NCBI GenBank assembly: GCA_947626155.1
Contig: CANQRC010000001.1
Coordinates: forward strand, 4,270-68,269
Direction: 5' to 3'
Origin: an uncultured Clostridia bacterium
GTDB lineage: Bacteria; Bacillota; Clostridia; Christensenellales; UBA1242
DNA: 64,000 nucleotides
In this document: positions 50,491 through 58,149 of the stretch, one piece after another
Layout of the letters: each line of letters begins with the position of its first letter
Numbering within the stretch: the first letter of the stretch is position 1
The notes under the pieces: model-generated
Told to the model about the DNA's origin: nothing
Databases searched by the model: none
The model's input: only the letters and a program-made list of their open reading frames with translations
Translations under genes and position numbers: made by a program

Positions 50491-51183
50491 ATGGTCTTTG
50501 AGAGTTTTGCTTATTTTTTTAGTAGAATTTGCCTTTTTACAAATTTTGTGAACACTGCCCAGGGCTTTCCAAAGCCGCTGACCTTGGAGGAAGAAAAAGC
50601 CCTGTTTGAAAAGATGAAAAAAGGTGACGCCAAGGCTAGGGAAAAGCTGATTGCTCACAATCTTAGGCTTGTGGCGCACATTGTTAAAAAATATACCTAT
50701 TCTCTTGAGGCGGACGACCTGCTTTCGGTTGGCACAATTGGGCTGATTAAGGCAATTGACACCTTTGATTATGACAAAAAAGTGCAGCTTTCAACTTATG
50801 CGGCAAGGTGCATCAACAACGAAATTTTGATGCTTATCCGCTCCAACAAAAAGCACAAAAATGTTGTTTCGCTAAACACTTTGACAAGCAACAATGACGA
50901 CGACAAGGATTTGGAACTTAAAGATGTCCTCTCTTCTGATGACGACGAGATTTTTGAGCAGGTTGAAACAAACATCATCATGCAAAAGATAAAAAAGATT
51001 ATTGAGGAGAAGTTGACCGAGCGGGAGCAGGCTGTAATAAAACTTCGCTATGGCATTGACTGCAAACGCGCGCTCACCCAAAAAGAGGTGTCAAAAGTGC
51101 TTGGAATTTCGCGCTCTTACATTTCAAGAATTGAAAACAAAACTCTTCAAATTATCAGAGACGAACTTTCGCAAGAAAAATAA
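50491..51183 (+). CDS. sigK: Sporulation sigma factor sigma-K (pro-form)
   Basis: 230 residues from the ATG at 50491, after AGAGG. A ~25-residue hydrophobic pro-sequence (FESFAYFFSRICLFTNFV) precedes GFPKPLTLEEEKALFEKM, as in pro-sigma-K, which SpoIVFB cleaves. Region 2 is RLVAHIVKKYTYSLEADDLLSVGTIGLIKAIDTFDYDKK...LSTYAARCINNEILMLIRSNKK. Region 4 is LTEREQAVIKLRYGID...LTQKEVSKVLGISRSYISRIENK. The gene is whole, with no skin-type element. Directs late mother-cell transcription. A CATAAATAT stretch about 20 bases upstream could be a sigma-E -10 element, but that is weak. Confidence 0.9.
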   Translation: MVFESFAYFFSRICLFTNFVNTAQGFPKPLTLEEEKALFEKMKKGDAKAREKLIAHNLRLVAHIVKKYTYSLEADDLLSVGTIGLIKAIDTFDYDKKVQLSTYAARCINNEILMLIRSNKKHKNVVSLNTLTSNNDDDKDLELKDVLSSDDDEIFEQVETNIIMQKIKKIIEEKLTEREQAVIKLRYGIDCKRALTQKEVSKVLGISRSYISRIENKTLQIIRDELSQEK

Positions 51184-51213
51184 ATTTTTTGTTCTAATTT
51201 TTTTTAAATTTGC

Positions 51214-51242
51214 TTGACAGTTTTTTTTCTAAATTTTAATAT
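51214..51242 (+). promoter_or_regulatory. Sigma-A promoter of the DAC-like gene
   Basis: TTGACA (51214-51219), 17-base spacer, TAATAT (51237-51242); AAGGGGA before the ATG at 51269. Confidence 0.75.
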
Positions 51243-51268
51243 TTATTATATAAATGTAAGGGGAAGCA

Positions 51269-52627
51269 ATGGAAAAGCAAGAATTTTATGAGATAGTTGA
51301 AAAGTTTATTGTCCCTATTTTTACAGGGTCTTATCTTGCCGGAGAAACTGAGTCCTCGTCAAGAGATTTGGATGTTGCCCTTGGCCAACACGGCTCACTT
51401 TTATTGAAGCCCGCCAAAACAGATAATTATCGTTTGATTTTGAAGCGTGGACAACCTTTCAAATCCTTTGAAGTTAATTTGGTAAAAGAGATTGTAAGCG
51501 AGTTTGACAATATTTATTCGCTAAATCTTTCGGACAAACTTTACATGAAAAACTTGAGGACAATGGCCATTAAAAAGGCGCTGATTGAAAGCATAACCGA
51601 CAGCGGAACGGAGGCAATTTTTGGCGTAATAAATGCCATGGAGTCTTGGGCAATGCGTACCTACGAGGGGCAAACCGTCTCAATGGGCGTTTTGATTAAC
51701 CTTGGAGTTTTGGCGGACGGAAACAACAAAGTTTCTTTTGGCGACATTATCTCAAAGGATTTTTTTGCCCTGTTTTCAGATGGAAAATCATCTTTTGTGG
51801 AGTTTGACAGAAACGGAAATATGCTTGGCTATGTAAATTTAAAAAAGTCGAAAGTTGTGCCAACCATTTCACCATATTATTACAACCGCGTGGCAAGAAT
51901 TTGCAACGACAAAAGGGTTGGAATTGTCCTCACAGACCAGGGCGACATTTTGGTGTTTTACGCAAGGAAACTTATTTTTGCCAAGCGAAATGGAACGTGG
52001 TGCGTTTATTCTCACGACGAAATTATCAGGCTGCTTTACAACAACGCCTCTTACACTGCAAAGGAAATTAGGCGCGCAATTTACAACACCGCACTTGACT
52101 GCTCTTTTGCATATCGCGGCGCTTGCATTTGTTATATCAACAAAGACCGAACTGAAGAGGCGCTGATGCACATTGACGCCGGCGACATTGTTTCGGAAGA
52201 ACATTTTTTGATTAAGAAAAAACTTGAACTTGAAGAGGCGCAAAAGTTATACAATATTGGAAGCGCTCATGACGTGATTGAAAAATTCAGCCTCTCTTAT
52301 GATGAGTTTTTGGCAAAAAATAAAAATGTCAAAACAATTGCAATCAGAAAACTTATTGCGGGAAAGAAGTTGTTTGAAATTGATAGAAAACTTTTGCTTG
52401 AAATGACGGCGGTTGACGGCGCAACCATAGTTGACTATGACGGCACAATTGTCGCCGTGGGCGCAATCATAAAAATTGAGGCGGGAAGTTCTGGCGGAGG
52501 AAGGCTTGCCGCGACAAGCACAATGGCAAAATATGGCGTTGCAATCAAGGTTTCGCAGGACGGAATTATGCAGGGCTTCAGCGTTGATAAGCACGGAAAA
52601 GTTAAACAAATTTTCAATATTGGCTAA
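51269..52627 (+). CDS. Protein with C-terminal diadenylate-cyclase-like (DisA_N/DAC) domain
   Basis: 452 residues, cytoplasmic. The last ~120 residues follow the DAC plan: MTAVDGATIVDYDGTIVAVGAII holds the D-G-A motif (D383), and SGGGRLAATSTMAKYGVAIKVSQDG takes the place of the S-G-T-R-H-R-T-A block. The R-H-R nucleotide motif reads G-R-L (411-413), so cyclic-di-AMP synthesis is uncertain. The N-terminal ~330 residues match nothing I know: a mixed alpha/beta part with SYLAGETESSSRDLD, a beta-rich middle (GNMLGYVNLKKSKVV), then helices. It has its own promoter between sigK and the flavoprotein gene. Possible nucleotide sensor or altered cyclase. Confidence 0.65.
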   Translation: MEKQEFYEIVEKFIVPIFTGSYLAGETESSSRDLDVALGQHGSLLLKPAKTDNYRLILKRGQPFKSFEVNLVKEIVSEFDNIYSLNLSDKLYMKNLRTMAIKKALIESITDSGTEAIFGVINAMESWAMRTYEGQTVSMGVLINLGVLADGNNKVSFGDIISKDFFALFSDGKSSFVEFDRNGNMLGYVNLKKSKVVPTISPYYYNRVARICNDKRVGIVLTDQGDILVFYARKLIFAKRNGTWCVYSHDEIIRLLYNNASYTAKEIRRAIYNTALDCSFAYRGACICYINKDRTEEALMHIDAGDIVSEEHFLIKKKLELEEAQKLYNIGSAHDVIEKFSLSYDEFLAKNKNVKTIAIRKLIAGKKLFEIDRKLLLEMTAVDGATIVDYDGTIVAVGAIIKIEAGSSGGGRLAATSTMAKYGVAIKVSQDGIMQGFSVDKHGKVKQIFNIG

Positions 52628-52711
52628 AAAAACGCGTTTTTATTGATTTTTTCTTAATTTTTTTGAATTTTTTGATGTTTTTTTAATTTTTACATTTTTT
52701 AAGAGGTTTTT

Positions 52712-53575
52712 ATGAGAAATTTTGATGTGTTGATTGTTGGCGGAGGAGTTGCAGGAATGACCGCCGCCATCTATGCAAAAAGGCGAGGAAAAAATGTTTG
52801 CATAATTGAAAAGTTCACTTTGGGCGGACAAGTTTTGACCATTGATAAAATTGAAAACTTTCCAACTCAGAAACTGATTGACGGGCTGACCTTGTGCGGC
52901 ATGATGTCGGAGCAAGTGAAAAATCTTGGAATTGAAGTGATTGCCGACGACATTATCTCTTGCAATCTTTCTCAAAGCGTCAAAACTCTCACGGGCAAAA
53001 AAGATGTTTATCAAGCAAAAAGCGTGATTGTTGCCACCGGGCTTTCTTATGTTGAACTTGGCAAAAACGAGGACGAATATTTGGGAAAGGGCGTAAGTTA
53101 TTGCGCAATTTGTGACGCAAATTTTTATAAAAACAAGCCCGTGATTGTGGTCAGCAAGAAGGGGAGCGGAATTGTTGATGCAAATATTTTAAGCGAAGTT
53201 TGCTCTAAGGTGACCATTTTGGACAGCGAGGATATGTCGGCTTTTGCAAGTGTAAATAGCAAGCCTAAAATTGAAGTTGTCTCAAATGCCACGGTGAAAA
53301 GCGTGTTTGGAAAAGGGAGCGTTGAGGGCGTAAAGGCGGTTGTGGGCGGCAAGGCAACAAATTTTGATGCTGAGGCGGTTTTTGTTTGCTTGGGCAAAAA
53401 GCCAACAAAACTTTTTGACAGTTTGAAGAAAGACCAAAATGGATTCATCATCACTGACGAAAACATGAGAACATCTGTTTCGGGCGTGTTTGCGGTGGGG
53501 GATGTGAGGTCAAAACCTCTTAAACAAATTGTAACTGCTTGCGCTGACGGGGCAATTGCGGGCGCAAACGCCTGA
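52712..53575 (+). CDS. Thioredoxin-reductase-like flavoprotein lacking the NADPH motifs
   Basis: 287 residues, AAGAGG before the ATG. FAD site: VLIVGGGVAGMTAAIYAKRRG and the C-terminal SGVFAVGDV. A redox-active pair C131-A-I-C134 in SYCAICDANFY is as in TrxB. The second Rossmann fold reads VVSKKGSGIVDANILSEV, so G-G-G-N-S-A and the downstream H-R-R NADPH phosphate clamp are absent. This fits clostridial ferredoxin-dependent flavin thioredoxin reductases or related types better than NADPH enzymes. Electron donor is inference; a ferredoxin gene lies at 30120. Confidence 0.82.
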   Translation: MRNFDVLIVGGGVAGMTAAIYAKRRGKNVCIIEKFTLGGQVLTIDKIENFPTQKLIDGLTLCGMMSEQVKNLGIEVIADDIISCNLSQSVKTLTGKKDVYQAKSVIVATGLSYVELGKNEDEYLGKGVSYCAICDANFYKNKPVIVVSKKGSGIVDANILSEVCSKVTILDSEDMSAFASVNSKPKIEVVSNATVKSVFGKGSVEGVKAVVGGKATNFDAEAVFVCLGKKPTKLFDSLKKDQNGFIITDENMRTSVSGVFAVGDVRSKPLKQIVTACADGAIAGANA

Positions 53576-53614
53576 GATTGTGTCAAAAGCCTTCTATTTT
53601 TCATAACTATTATT

Positions 53615-53725
53615 ATGGAAAACGAGAAAAAACAAAGTTATAAAATCATCTGCGTCAAAGCGCCAAAGTGGGCAGTGCCACTTCTAAAAATGCTTTATAA
53701 AAAAGATTTAAAAACAAAAGACTAA
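53615..53725 (+). CDS. spoVM: SpoVM-like sporulation microprotein
   Basis: 36 residues. The core YKIICVKAPKWAVPLLKML has the SpoVM plan: a short strand, then V-K-x-P-K, then an amphipathic helix with K/M/L and a basic end (KKDLKTKD). SpoVM marks the convex forespore surface and recruits SpoIVA for coat assembly. This copy has about eight extra N-terminal residues (MENEKKQS). There is no ribosome binding site; CATAACTAT lies just upstream with its ATAACT ending 6 bases from the ATG, possibly a sigma-E type -10. Length and pattern support the call, but so short a match is not proof. Confidence 0.6.
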   Translation: MENEKKQSYKIICVKAPKWAVPLLKMLYKKDLKTKD

Positions 53726-53754
53726 TTTCTTCTTTTTTGGCAATAACTTTTTGC

Positions 53755-54975
53755 ATGAGAAGAAAGGAATATGTTGAAAAAGTTAAAAATTGCATTTTGA
53801 ACAGGGTGAGGTTTCACGCACCTATTTTATTTGACACAACTTTGGACAAGCGCGCCCTCTTTGAACTTGGGGTTGATTTGAACAAGCCTGTCTTTAAATT
53901 TGACAAAAAGCTCAGCAAAAGCCTTGCGAGAGCGTTTTTTTTGGCGCGAAAGGAAGAGGATTTCAATTTGCTGATTTCAACAAATAGTTTTGAAAAAGAG
54001 AAAATCCTAAAGGGGCTTAGTTGCATTGTTTTTAATCCAGACACTTGCAAGGCAAGCCTTTTGGAGAGCATAAACAAACTCAACATAAATTATTCTTCGG
54101 CGTCGAACTACAATCCAGTGTTTAAGGACAAGTTTGTGAAGGTTCAGGGCAAAATTTTGAACCCTCACTATGAGGAATTTTCGCTTGAACAGGTTTTTGT
54201 GCAGGATGAAATTTTTGGGCAGCACTGCGAATTTGTTTTGAATGGCACAAATTTTTACACAAAACTTCAAAACAAGTCTAAAACCGAAAGAAAGGTGAAT
54301 TTTGAACTTAATATTCCGCTTGAAAAGGGCTACTATTTTTTTAAGCGAATGACAAAATGCGTGTGCATTGAAAATTTGATGACGGGAGAGAAGAAATTTT
54401 TGAACTTCACTTGTCGAGGGGCAAAGTTTTGTTTTTCGGAGGTTGATGGGCTTGAAAATTCGGTGTTTTCATGCGTGAATGCCAAAATTTCGCTTTGCTT
54501 GAAGCCGGGCGAACAGACCTTTGTTTTCTTCAATTTTGGTCCAAAAAAGATGCCAGTTCGAGGCGAAAAAGAAATTGAGTTTTTAAAACAAATTTCTTAT
54601 AAAGAGTGCTGTGAAATTTTTAATCTTAGGGTCAAAACAAAAAATCCCAAGTTCGACATTTTTTTCAACCGAACGCTGCCACAAAGAATTTGGGTGAATT
54701 GGGCAAATGACAAGCCGGAGCTATTACTAGAAGAAAAATATTTGACGCTTAAAAAACTTTTTCTAAAAGAAAAGGAAAATATGAATTTTGTGAATTTCAA
54801 AGAGATTGGGCTGAGGGAACTTGGAATTTTTAATGGAAAATATTACAAAAAAATCATTGTCGTGCAGGGGGAGGGGAAGTTTTTGAAAGTTGGAAAGACA
54901 TTTTTTTATAATATCAACTCTTTCTCAAAGAAAACTTTAAGCACAAATGAGCCGCTTGCGGTGTCTTTTGGCTGA
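53755..54975 (+). CDS. Unknown protein, beta-rich
   Basis: 406 residues from the ATG at 53755; no ribosome binding site, and ATAACT ends 6 bases upstream as at the spoVM-like gene. The N-terminal ~110 residues are mixed alpha/beta and basic (MRRKEYVEKVKNCILNRV). The middle is beta-rich (EEFSLEQVFVQDEIFGQHCEFVLNG, NFELNIPLEKGYYFFKRMTK, GEQTFVFFNFG). The C-terminal part has FNRTLPQRIWVNWAND. The beta-sandwich followed by an FNR-LP block faintly recalls the N-terminal domain of GH94-type phosphorylases, without a catalytic domain. No signal peptide. I do not recognise it. Confidence 0.65.
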   Translation: MRRKEYVEKVKNCILNRVRFHAPILFDTTLDKRALFELGVDLNKPVFKFDKKLSKSLARAFFLARKEEDFNLLISTNSFEKEKILKGLSCIVFNPDTCKASLLESINKLNINYSSASNYNPVFKDKFVKVQGKILNPHYEEFSLEQVFVQDEIFGQHCEFVLNGTNFYTKLQNKSKTERKVNFELNIPLEKGYYFFKRMTKCVCIENLMTGEKKFLNFTCRGAKFCFSEVDGLENSVFSCVNAKISLCLKPGEQTFVFFNFGPKKMPVRGEKEIEFLKQISYKECCEIFNLRVKTKNPKFDIFFNRTLPQRIWVNWANDKPELLLEEKYLTLKKLFLKEKENMNFVNFKEIGLRELGIFNGKYYKKIIVVQGEGKFLKVGKTFFYNINSFSKKTLSTNEPLAVSFG

Positions 54976-55014
54976 AATTAGTTTAATTTTTTTAAGTTTT
55001 TATATCAAATTGTT

Positions 55015-55042
55015 TTGATGCCAAACATTTTTTTGATATAAT
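55015..55042 (+). promoter_or_regulatory. Leaderless-type promoter of rarA
   Basis: TTGATG (55015-55020), 16-base spacer, consensus TATAAT (55037-55042), ending 6 bases before the ATG at 55049. Confidence 0.7.
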
Positions 55043-55048
55043 TTGTTC

Positions 55049-56332
55049 ATGGAAAGCGTTAGAGTTCCGCTTGCCGAAAGAATGAGGGCAACCTCTTTTG
55101 AAGATTTTGTTGGGCAAGAACATATTGTTGGAAAAAACAAATTGTTGTATCGCGCAATATCCACAGGGTCGGTGGGTAGCTGTATTTTTTATGGTCCACC
55201 GGGAACGGGAAAAACAACTTTGGCTGGAATTATTGCCAAAATGTTGAACGCCAATATTGAAAAACTCAACGCGGTTTCAAGCGGCGTGGCTGACGCAAAA
55301 GCGGTTATTGAGCGCGCAAGAAGCCAAAAGCAGATGTTTGGAACTGACACCTACCTTCTTTTGGACGAGTGCCACAGGTGGAACAAGGCGCAAAGTGACT
55401 GCGTTCTTCAAGCAATTGAGGAGGGGAGCATCTATTTTATTGGCTCAACCACGGAAAACCCTTACACAAGCATGACGCGAGCAATTGTTTCGCGTTGCAG
55501 CGTTTTTGAGTTTAAAAAACTAAGCGAAAAAGATGTTTTGAAAGTGCTTGAACGCGCGCTGAAAGACAAAGAAAAGGGCCTTGGACAATACAAGACAGAT
55601 GTCAGCGACGAGGCGCTGAAATTTTTGGCGTTTGCGTGCAATGGGGACGTGAGAACGGCGCTTAATTCTTTGGAACTTGCAGTGCTTTCCACAAAAATGG
55701 GAAAGGACAAAATCATTCATGTTGACAAAGAGGCAATGGCGGAATGTTTGAACAAAAGGCCGCTTTCGCTGGATGAAAATATGTATTATGACTATCTTTC
55801 GGCGTTTTGCAAGAGCCTCAGGGGGTGCGACGAGGACGCCGCACTTTATTATGCGTTTAGAATGATTAAGGCGGGGATTGACCCACTGATTATTGCTCGG
55901 CGAATGATTGCCCACGCGTCGGAAGATGTTGGAATGGCTGACAGCAACGCGCTTTTGCTTGCCACAAGCGCCATGTATGCCTGCGAAAAAATTGGGCCGC
56001 CGGAATGCTATTTAAGCCTGACGCACGCAATAATTTACATATGTGAGGCGGAGAAGTCAAACAGCGTTGTGAACGCCATGAACATGGCAATGGCTGATGC
56101 GGAAAGTGAGCGCGAGGACCAAGTACCAAACCACTTAAAAAATCATCCAAGCACAAACAGAGACGGTCACGGAAAATATAAATATCCACACGATTACGGC
56201 GGCTATGTTGAACAACAATATATGCCAGACCACTTGAAAGACCGAATTTATTATGTTCCAAGTGAAAATGGAAGAGAGAAAAATTTAATTCGCAAAAAAT
56301 TCTCAAAAAATGGCTTTAAAATTAAAAAATAA
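55049..56332 (+). CDS. rarA: Replication-associated recombination protein RarA (MgsA), AAA+ ATPase
   Basis: 427 residues. Acts at stalled forks with SSB. LAERMRATSFEDFVGQEHIVG, Walker A FYGPPGTGKTTLAGIIA (about 47-61), Walker B TYLLLDECHRW (about 104), sensor 1 FIGSTTENPY, then DGDVRTALNSLELA-like CNGDVRTALNSLEL, and the C-terminal tetramer domain with DEDAALYYAFRMIKAGIDPLIIARRM and QYMPDHLKDRIYY. The ATG at 55049 sits 6 bases after a consensus -10 box and has no ribosome binding site. Confidence 0.95.
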   Translation: MESVRVPLAERMRATSFEDFVGQEHIVGKNKLLYRAISTGSVGSCIFYGPPGTGKTTLAGIIAKMLNANIEKLNAVSSGVADAKAVIERARSQKQMFGTDTYLLLDECHRWNKAQSDCVLQAIEEGSIYFIGSTTENPYTSMTRAIVSRCSVFEFKKLSEKDVLKVLERALKDKEKGLGQYKTDVSDEALKFLAFACNGDVRTALNSLELAVLSTKMGKDKIIHVDKEAMAECLNKRPLSLDENMYYDYLSAFCKSLRGCDEDAALYYAFRMIKAGIDPLIIARRMIAHASEDVGMADSNALLLATSAMYACEKIGPPECYLSLTHAIIYICEAEKSNSVVNAMNMAMADAESEREDQVPNHLKNHPSTNRDGHGKYKYPHDYGGYVEQQYMPDHLKDRIYYVPSENGREKNLIRKKFSKNGFKIKK

Positions 56333-56426
56333 TCAATTTTTGACACATTTTTTGTTAAGAAATTATGGGCTAGAAAAATATATTTAATAAAAAAATAAAA
56401 TTTTACAAATTTAAGGAGAAGAAATT

Positions 56427-57365
56427 ATGTTTGGAAGAAGAGCAGATGGGGTTAAGGTTAAGGATTTGCCAATTATTGACAAGGCTATGCCCTATTTTAT
56501 GCCAATGAGAATTGATGCGGTGAATTTGTATGAACAGGCAATTGATTGCGCGCCAATTGACAAGTTTATTTTGGAGCAGAAAAAACTGACCGGCATTCAC
56601 TACACTTACACAGAAATTTTGATGGCTGCAGCAATAAGAATGTTGTATGAAAGACCAAAGACAAATAGATTCATCAACAACTGCGTGGTATATCAGCGAA
56701 AATATGTTTCAGTTTCTATCAGCGTCAAGAAAAAACTCACCGACGACGGCGAAGAGATGACCCTTAAAATGTTTTTCACGGGGCGTGAGAGCCTGCCAGA
56801 AGTGAAGAAAATTTTTGATGAAGAAGTTGAAAAGAACGTCAATGCCGCTCCCGAAACGCACGGAACAACAAAAACCGCTGGATTTTTGTGCCACCTTCCT
56901 GGCTTTTTGTTTAAGTTTGCAATGGCGTGCCTGCGCTTTGGGGACAACCATGGGCTTCTTCCAAGAAAACTTTTGGACGTCAGCCCTTTCCACACAAGCA
57001 TTTTTGTGGCAGATTTGAAGAGCATCCATCTTGACGCGCTTTATCACCACCTTTACAATTTTGGGAACACAACCATTTTTGGCACGCTTGGAAAGGTTTA
57101 TTATGAGCCTGTTGCCGACCGCTCTGGCAATGTTGAAACAAAGAAACTTATCAAAACCAAGTTCTCGCTTGACGAAAGAGTTTGCGACGGGCTTTATTAT
57201 TCAAACAGCCTAAAACTTTTGAGGTCTTATTTTGAAAATCCAAACCTTTTGCTTGAACCTCTTCCAGAGCCAGAACTTACGGGCAGGGCGCTGAAGAAAA
57301 AACTTAAAAAAGATAAAAAGGAACAAAAGAAGAAAGCCAAATTAGAGAAAAAAGCGAGCAAATAA
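56427..57365 (+). CDS. Stand-alone E2-like (2-oxoacid dehydrogenase/CAT-fold) acyltransferase
   Basis: 312 residues, AAGGAGA before the ATG. No lipoyl or E1/E3-binding domain. The chain matches the E2 catalytic fold from about 20 to 270: PYFMPMRIDAVNLYEQ, GIHYTYTEILMAAAIRML, FINNCVVYQRKYVSVSISVKK, HTSIFVADLKSI, and the active-site region FSLDERVCDGLYYSNSLKLL. There the usual H-R-x-x-D-G reads E250-R-V-C-D254-G, so the general-base His is missing. A Lys-rich tail (about 285-312) could bind acidic surfaces or membranes. No E1/E3 genes nearby; true activity unknown. Confidence 0.75.
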   Translation: MFGRRADGVKVKDLPIIDKAMPYFMPMRIDAVNLYEQAIDCAPIDKFILEQKKLTGIHYTYTEILMAAAIRMLYERPKTNRFINNCVVYQRKYVSVSISVKKKLTDDGEEMTLKMFFTGRESLPEVKKIFDEEVEKNVNAAPETHGTTKTAGFLCHLPGFLFKFAMACLRFGDNHGLLPRKLLDVSPFHTSIFVADLKSIHLDALYHHLYNFGNTTIFGTLGKVYYEPVADRSGNVETKKLIKTKFSLDERVCDGLYYSNSLKLLRSYFENPNLLLEPLPEPELTGRALKKKLKKDKKEQKKKAKLEKKASK

Positions 57366-57380
57366 CTCGCTTTTATTTTT
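57350..57380 (+). terminator. Terminator overlapping the E2-like gene stop
   Basis: AAAAGCGAG (57350-57358) with CTCGCTTTT (57366-57374), the stop codon lying in the loop, then T-rich sequence. Confidence 0.8.
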
Positions 57381-57534
57381 ATATACTTTCATTATTCATT
57401 AAGCATCCTTTTTGCACCCATTTCCCATTTTTTTGACAAAAAAATTCCCGAAATCAGTTTGACGGCAAAGTGACGGCAGATTTTGAATAATTTTGTAAAA
57501 TATTGTAAAAAATTCAAAATTTTGACATAAAGAG

Positions 57535-57563
57535 TTGACTAAAAAAGACCTCTAAATTATAAT
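57535..57563 (+). promoter_or_regulatory. Consensus sigma-A promoter of the sigma-like gene
   Basis: TTGACT (57535-57540), 17-base spacer, TATAAT (57558-57563), AAGGAGG before the ATG. Upstream, TGACGGCA occurs twice 11 bases apart (57460 and 57471). AGACCTC (57546-57552) and GAGGTCT (57581-57587) form an inverted repeat around the -10 region. Confidence 0.8.
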
Positions 57564-57588
57564 CGTTTGTGTTTACTAAGGAGGTCTA

Positions 57589-58149
57589 ATGAAAAATAAC
57601 AACATTATTTGGGCGAAAACAATCCTGTCGGTTTATCGCTATTTGGAGAGAATTTCGGGGGCAATTGATAAAATTGTTTTGCAGTGTGGGCTGAACTGCC
57701 AAAACGTCTCCGTTCAAAATTATATTTTAAACAACACCTATTCTGTTTCGCAAAAAATTATTGACTTGTCAGAAAGGAAAGTGACCTTAATCAATTTGAA
57801 AGTTTTGATTGAGGACACGCTGACGGAAATATCAAAAAAGGATGCCGAAATTTTGATTTTAAGATTTTTTGACGGTCAAAAAGTAAAAGATATTTGCGCG
57901 CTTAAAAATTTGAGTATGAGGACGGCTTTTAGAAAAATTGAAAGCGCCGTGACGGCTTTTTCAAGCAGGCTTGTCATGAAGGGCTACACCTCCAGCAAAT
58001 TTGAAAATATTCTTAAAAACGAGGGCTGGATTAACAATGTTTTCATCAGACTTTCCGCCAAAAATGTTGACGAATTTGAACTTTCAAAGGTGTTTTTAGC
58101 CAAGGCGGTTTCTATGAATCAAAGTTCATTTTCGTCAAACTCAAAATAG
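57589..58149 (+). CDS. Sigma-70 region 4-like DNA-binding protein
   Basis: 186 residues, helical. KKDAEILILRFFDGQKVKDICALKNLSMRTAFRKIESAV (about 82-120) is a region-4 type helix-turn-helix. No region 2 is seen: the N-terminal half (IWAKTILSVYRYLERISGAIDKIV) does not match -10-binding sequence. Small proteins of this kind regulate phage late genes and some sporulation or competence genes. An orphan terminase gene lies 870 bases downstream. The last 31 bases overlap the converging SH3-protein gene. Role uncertain. Confidence 0.7.
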   Translation: MKNNNIIWAKTILSVYRYLERISGAIDKIVLQCGLNCQNVSVQNYILNNTYSVSQKIIDLSERKVTLINLKVLIEDTLTEISKKDAEILILRFFDGQKVKDICALKNLSMRTAFRKIESAVTAFSSRLVMKGYTSSKFENILKNEGWINNVFIRLSAKNVDEFELSKVFLAKAVSMNQSSFSSNSK

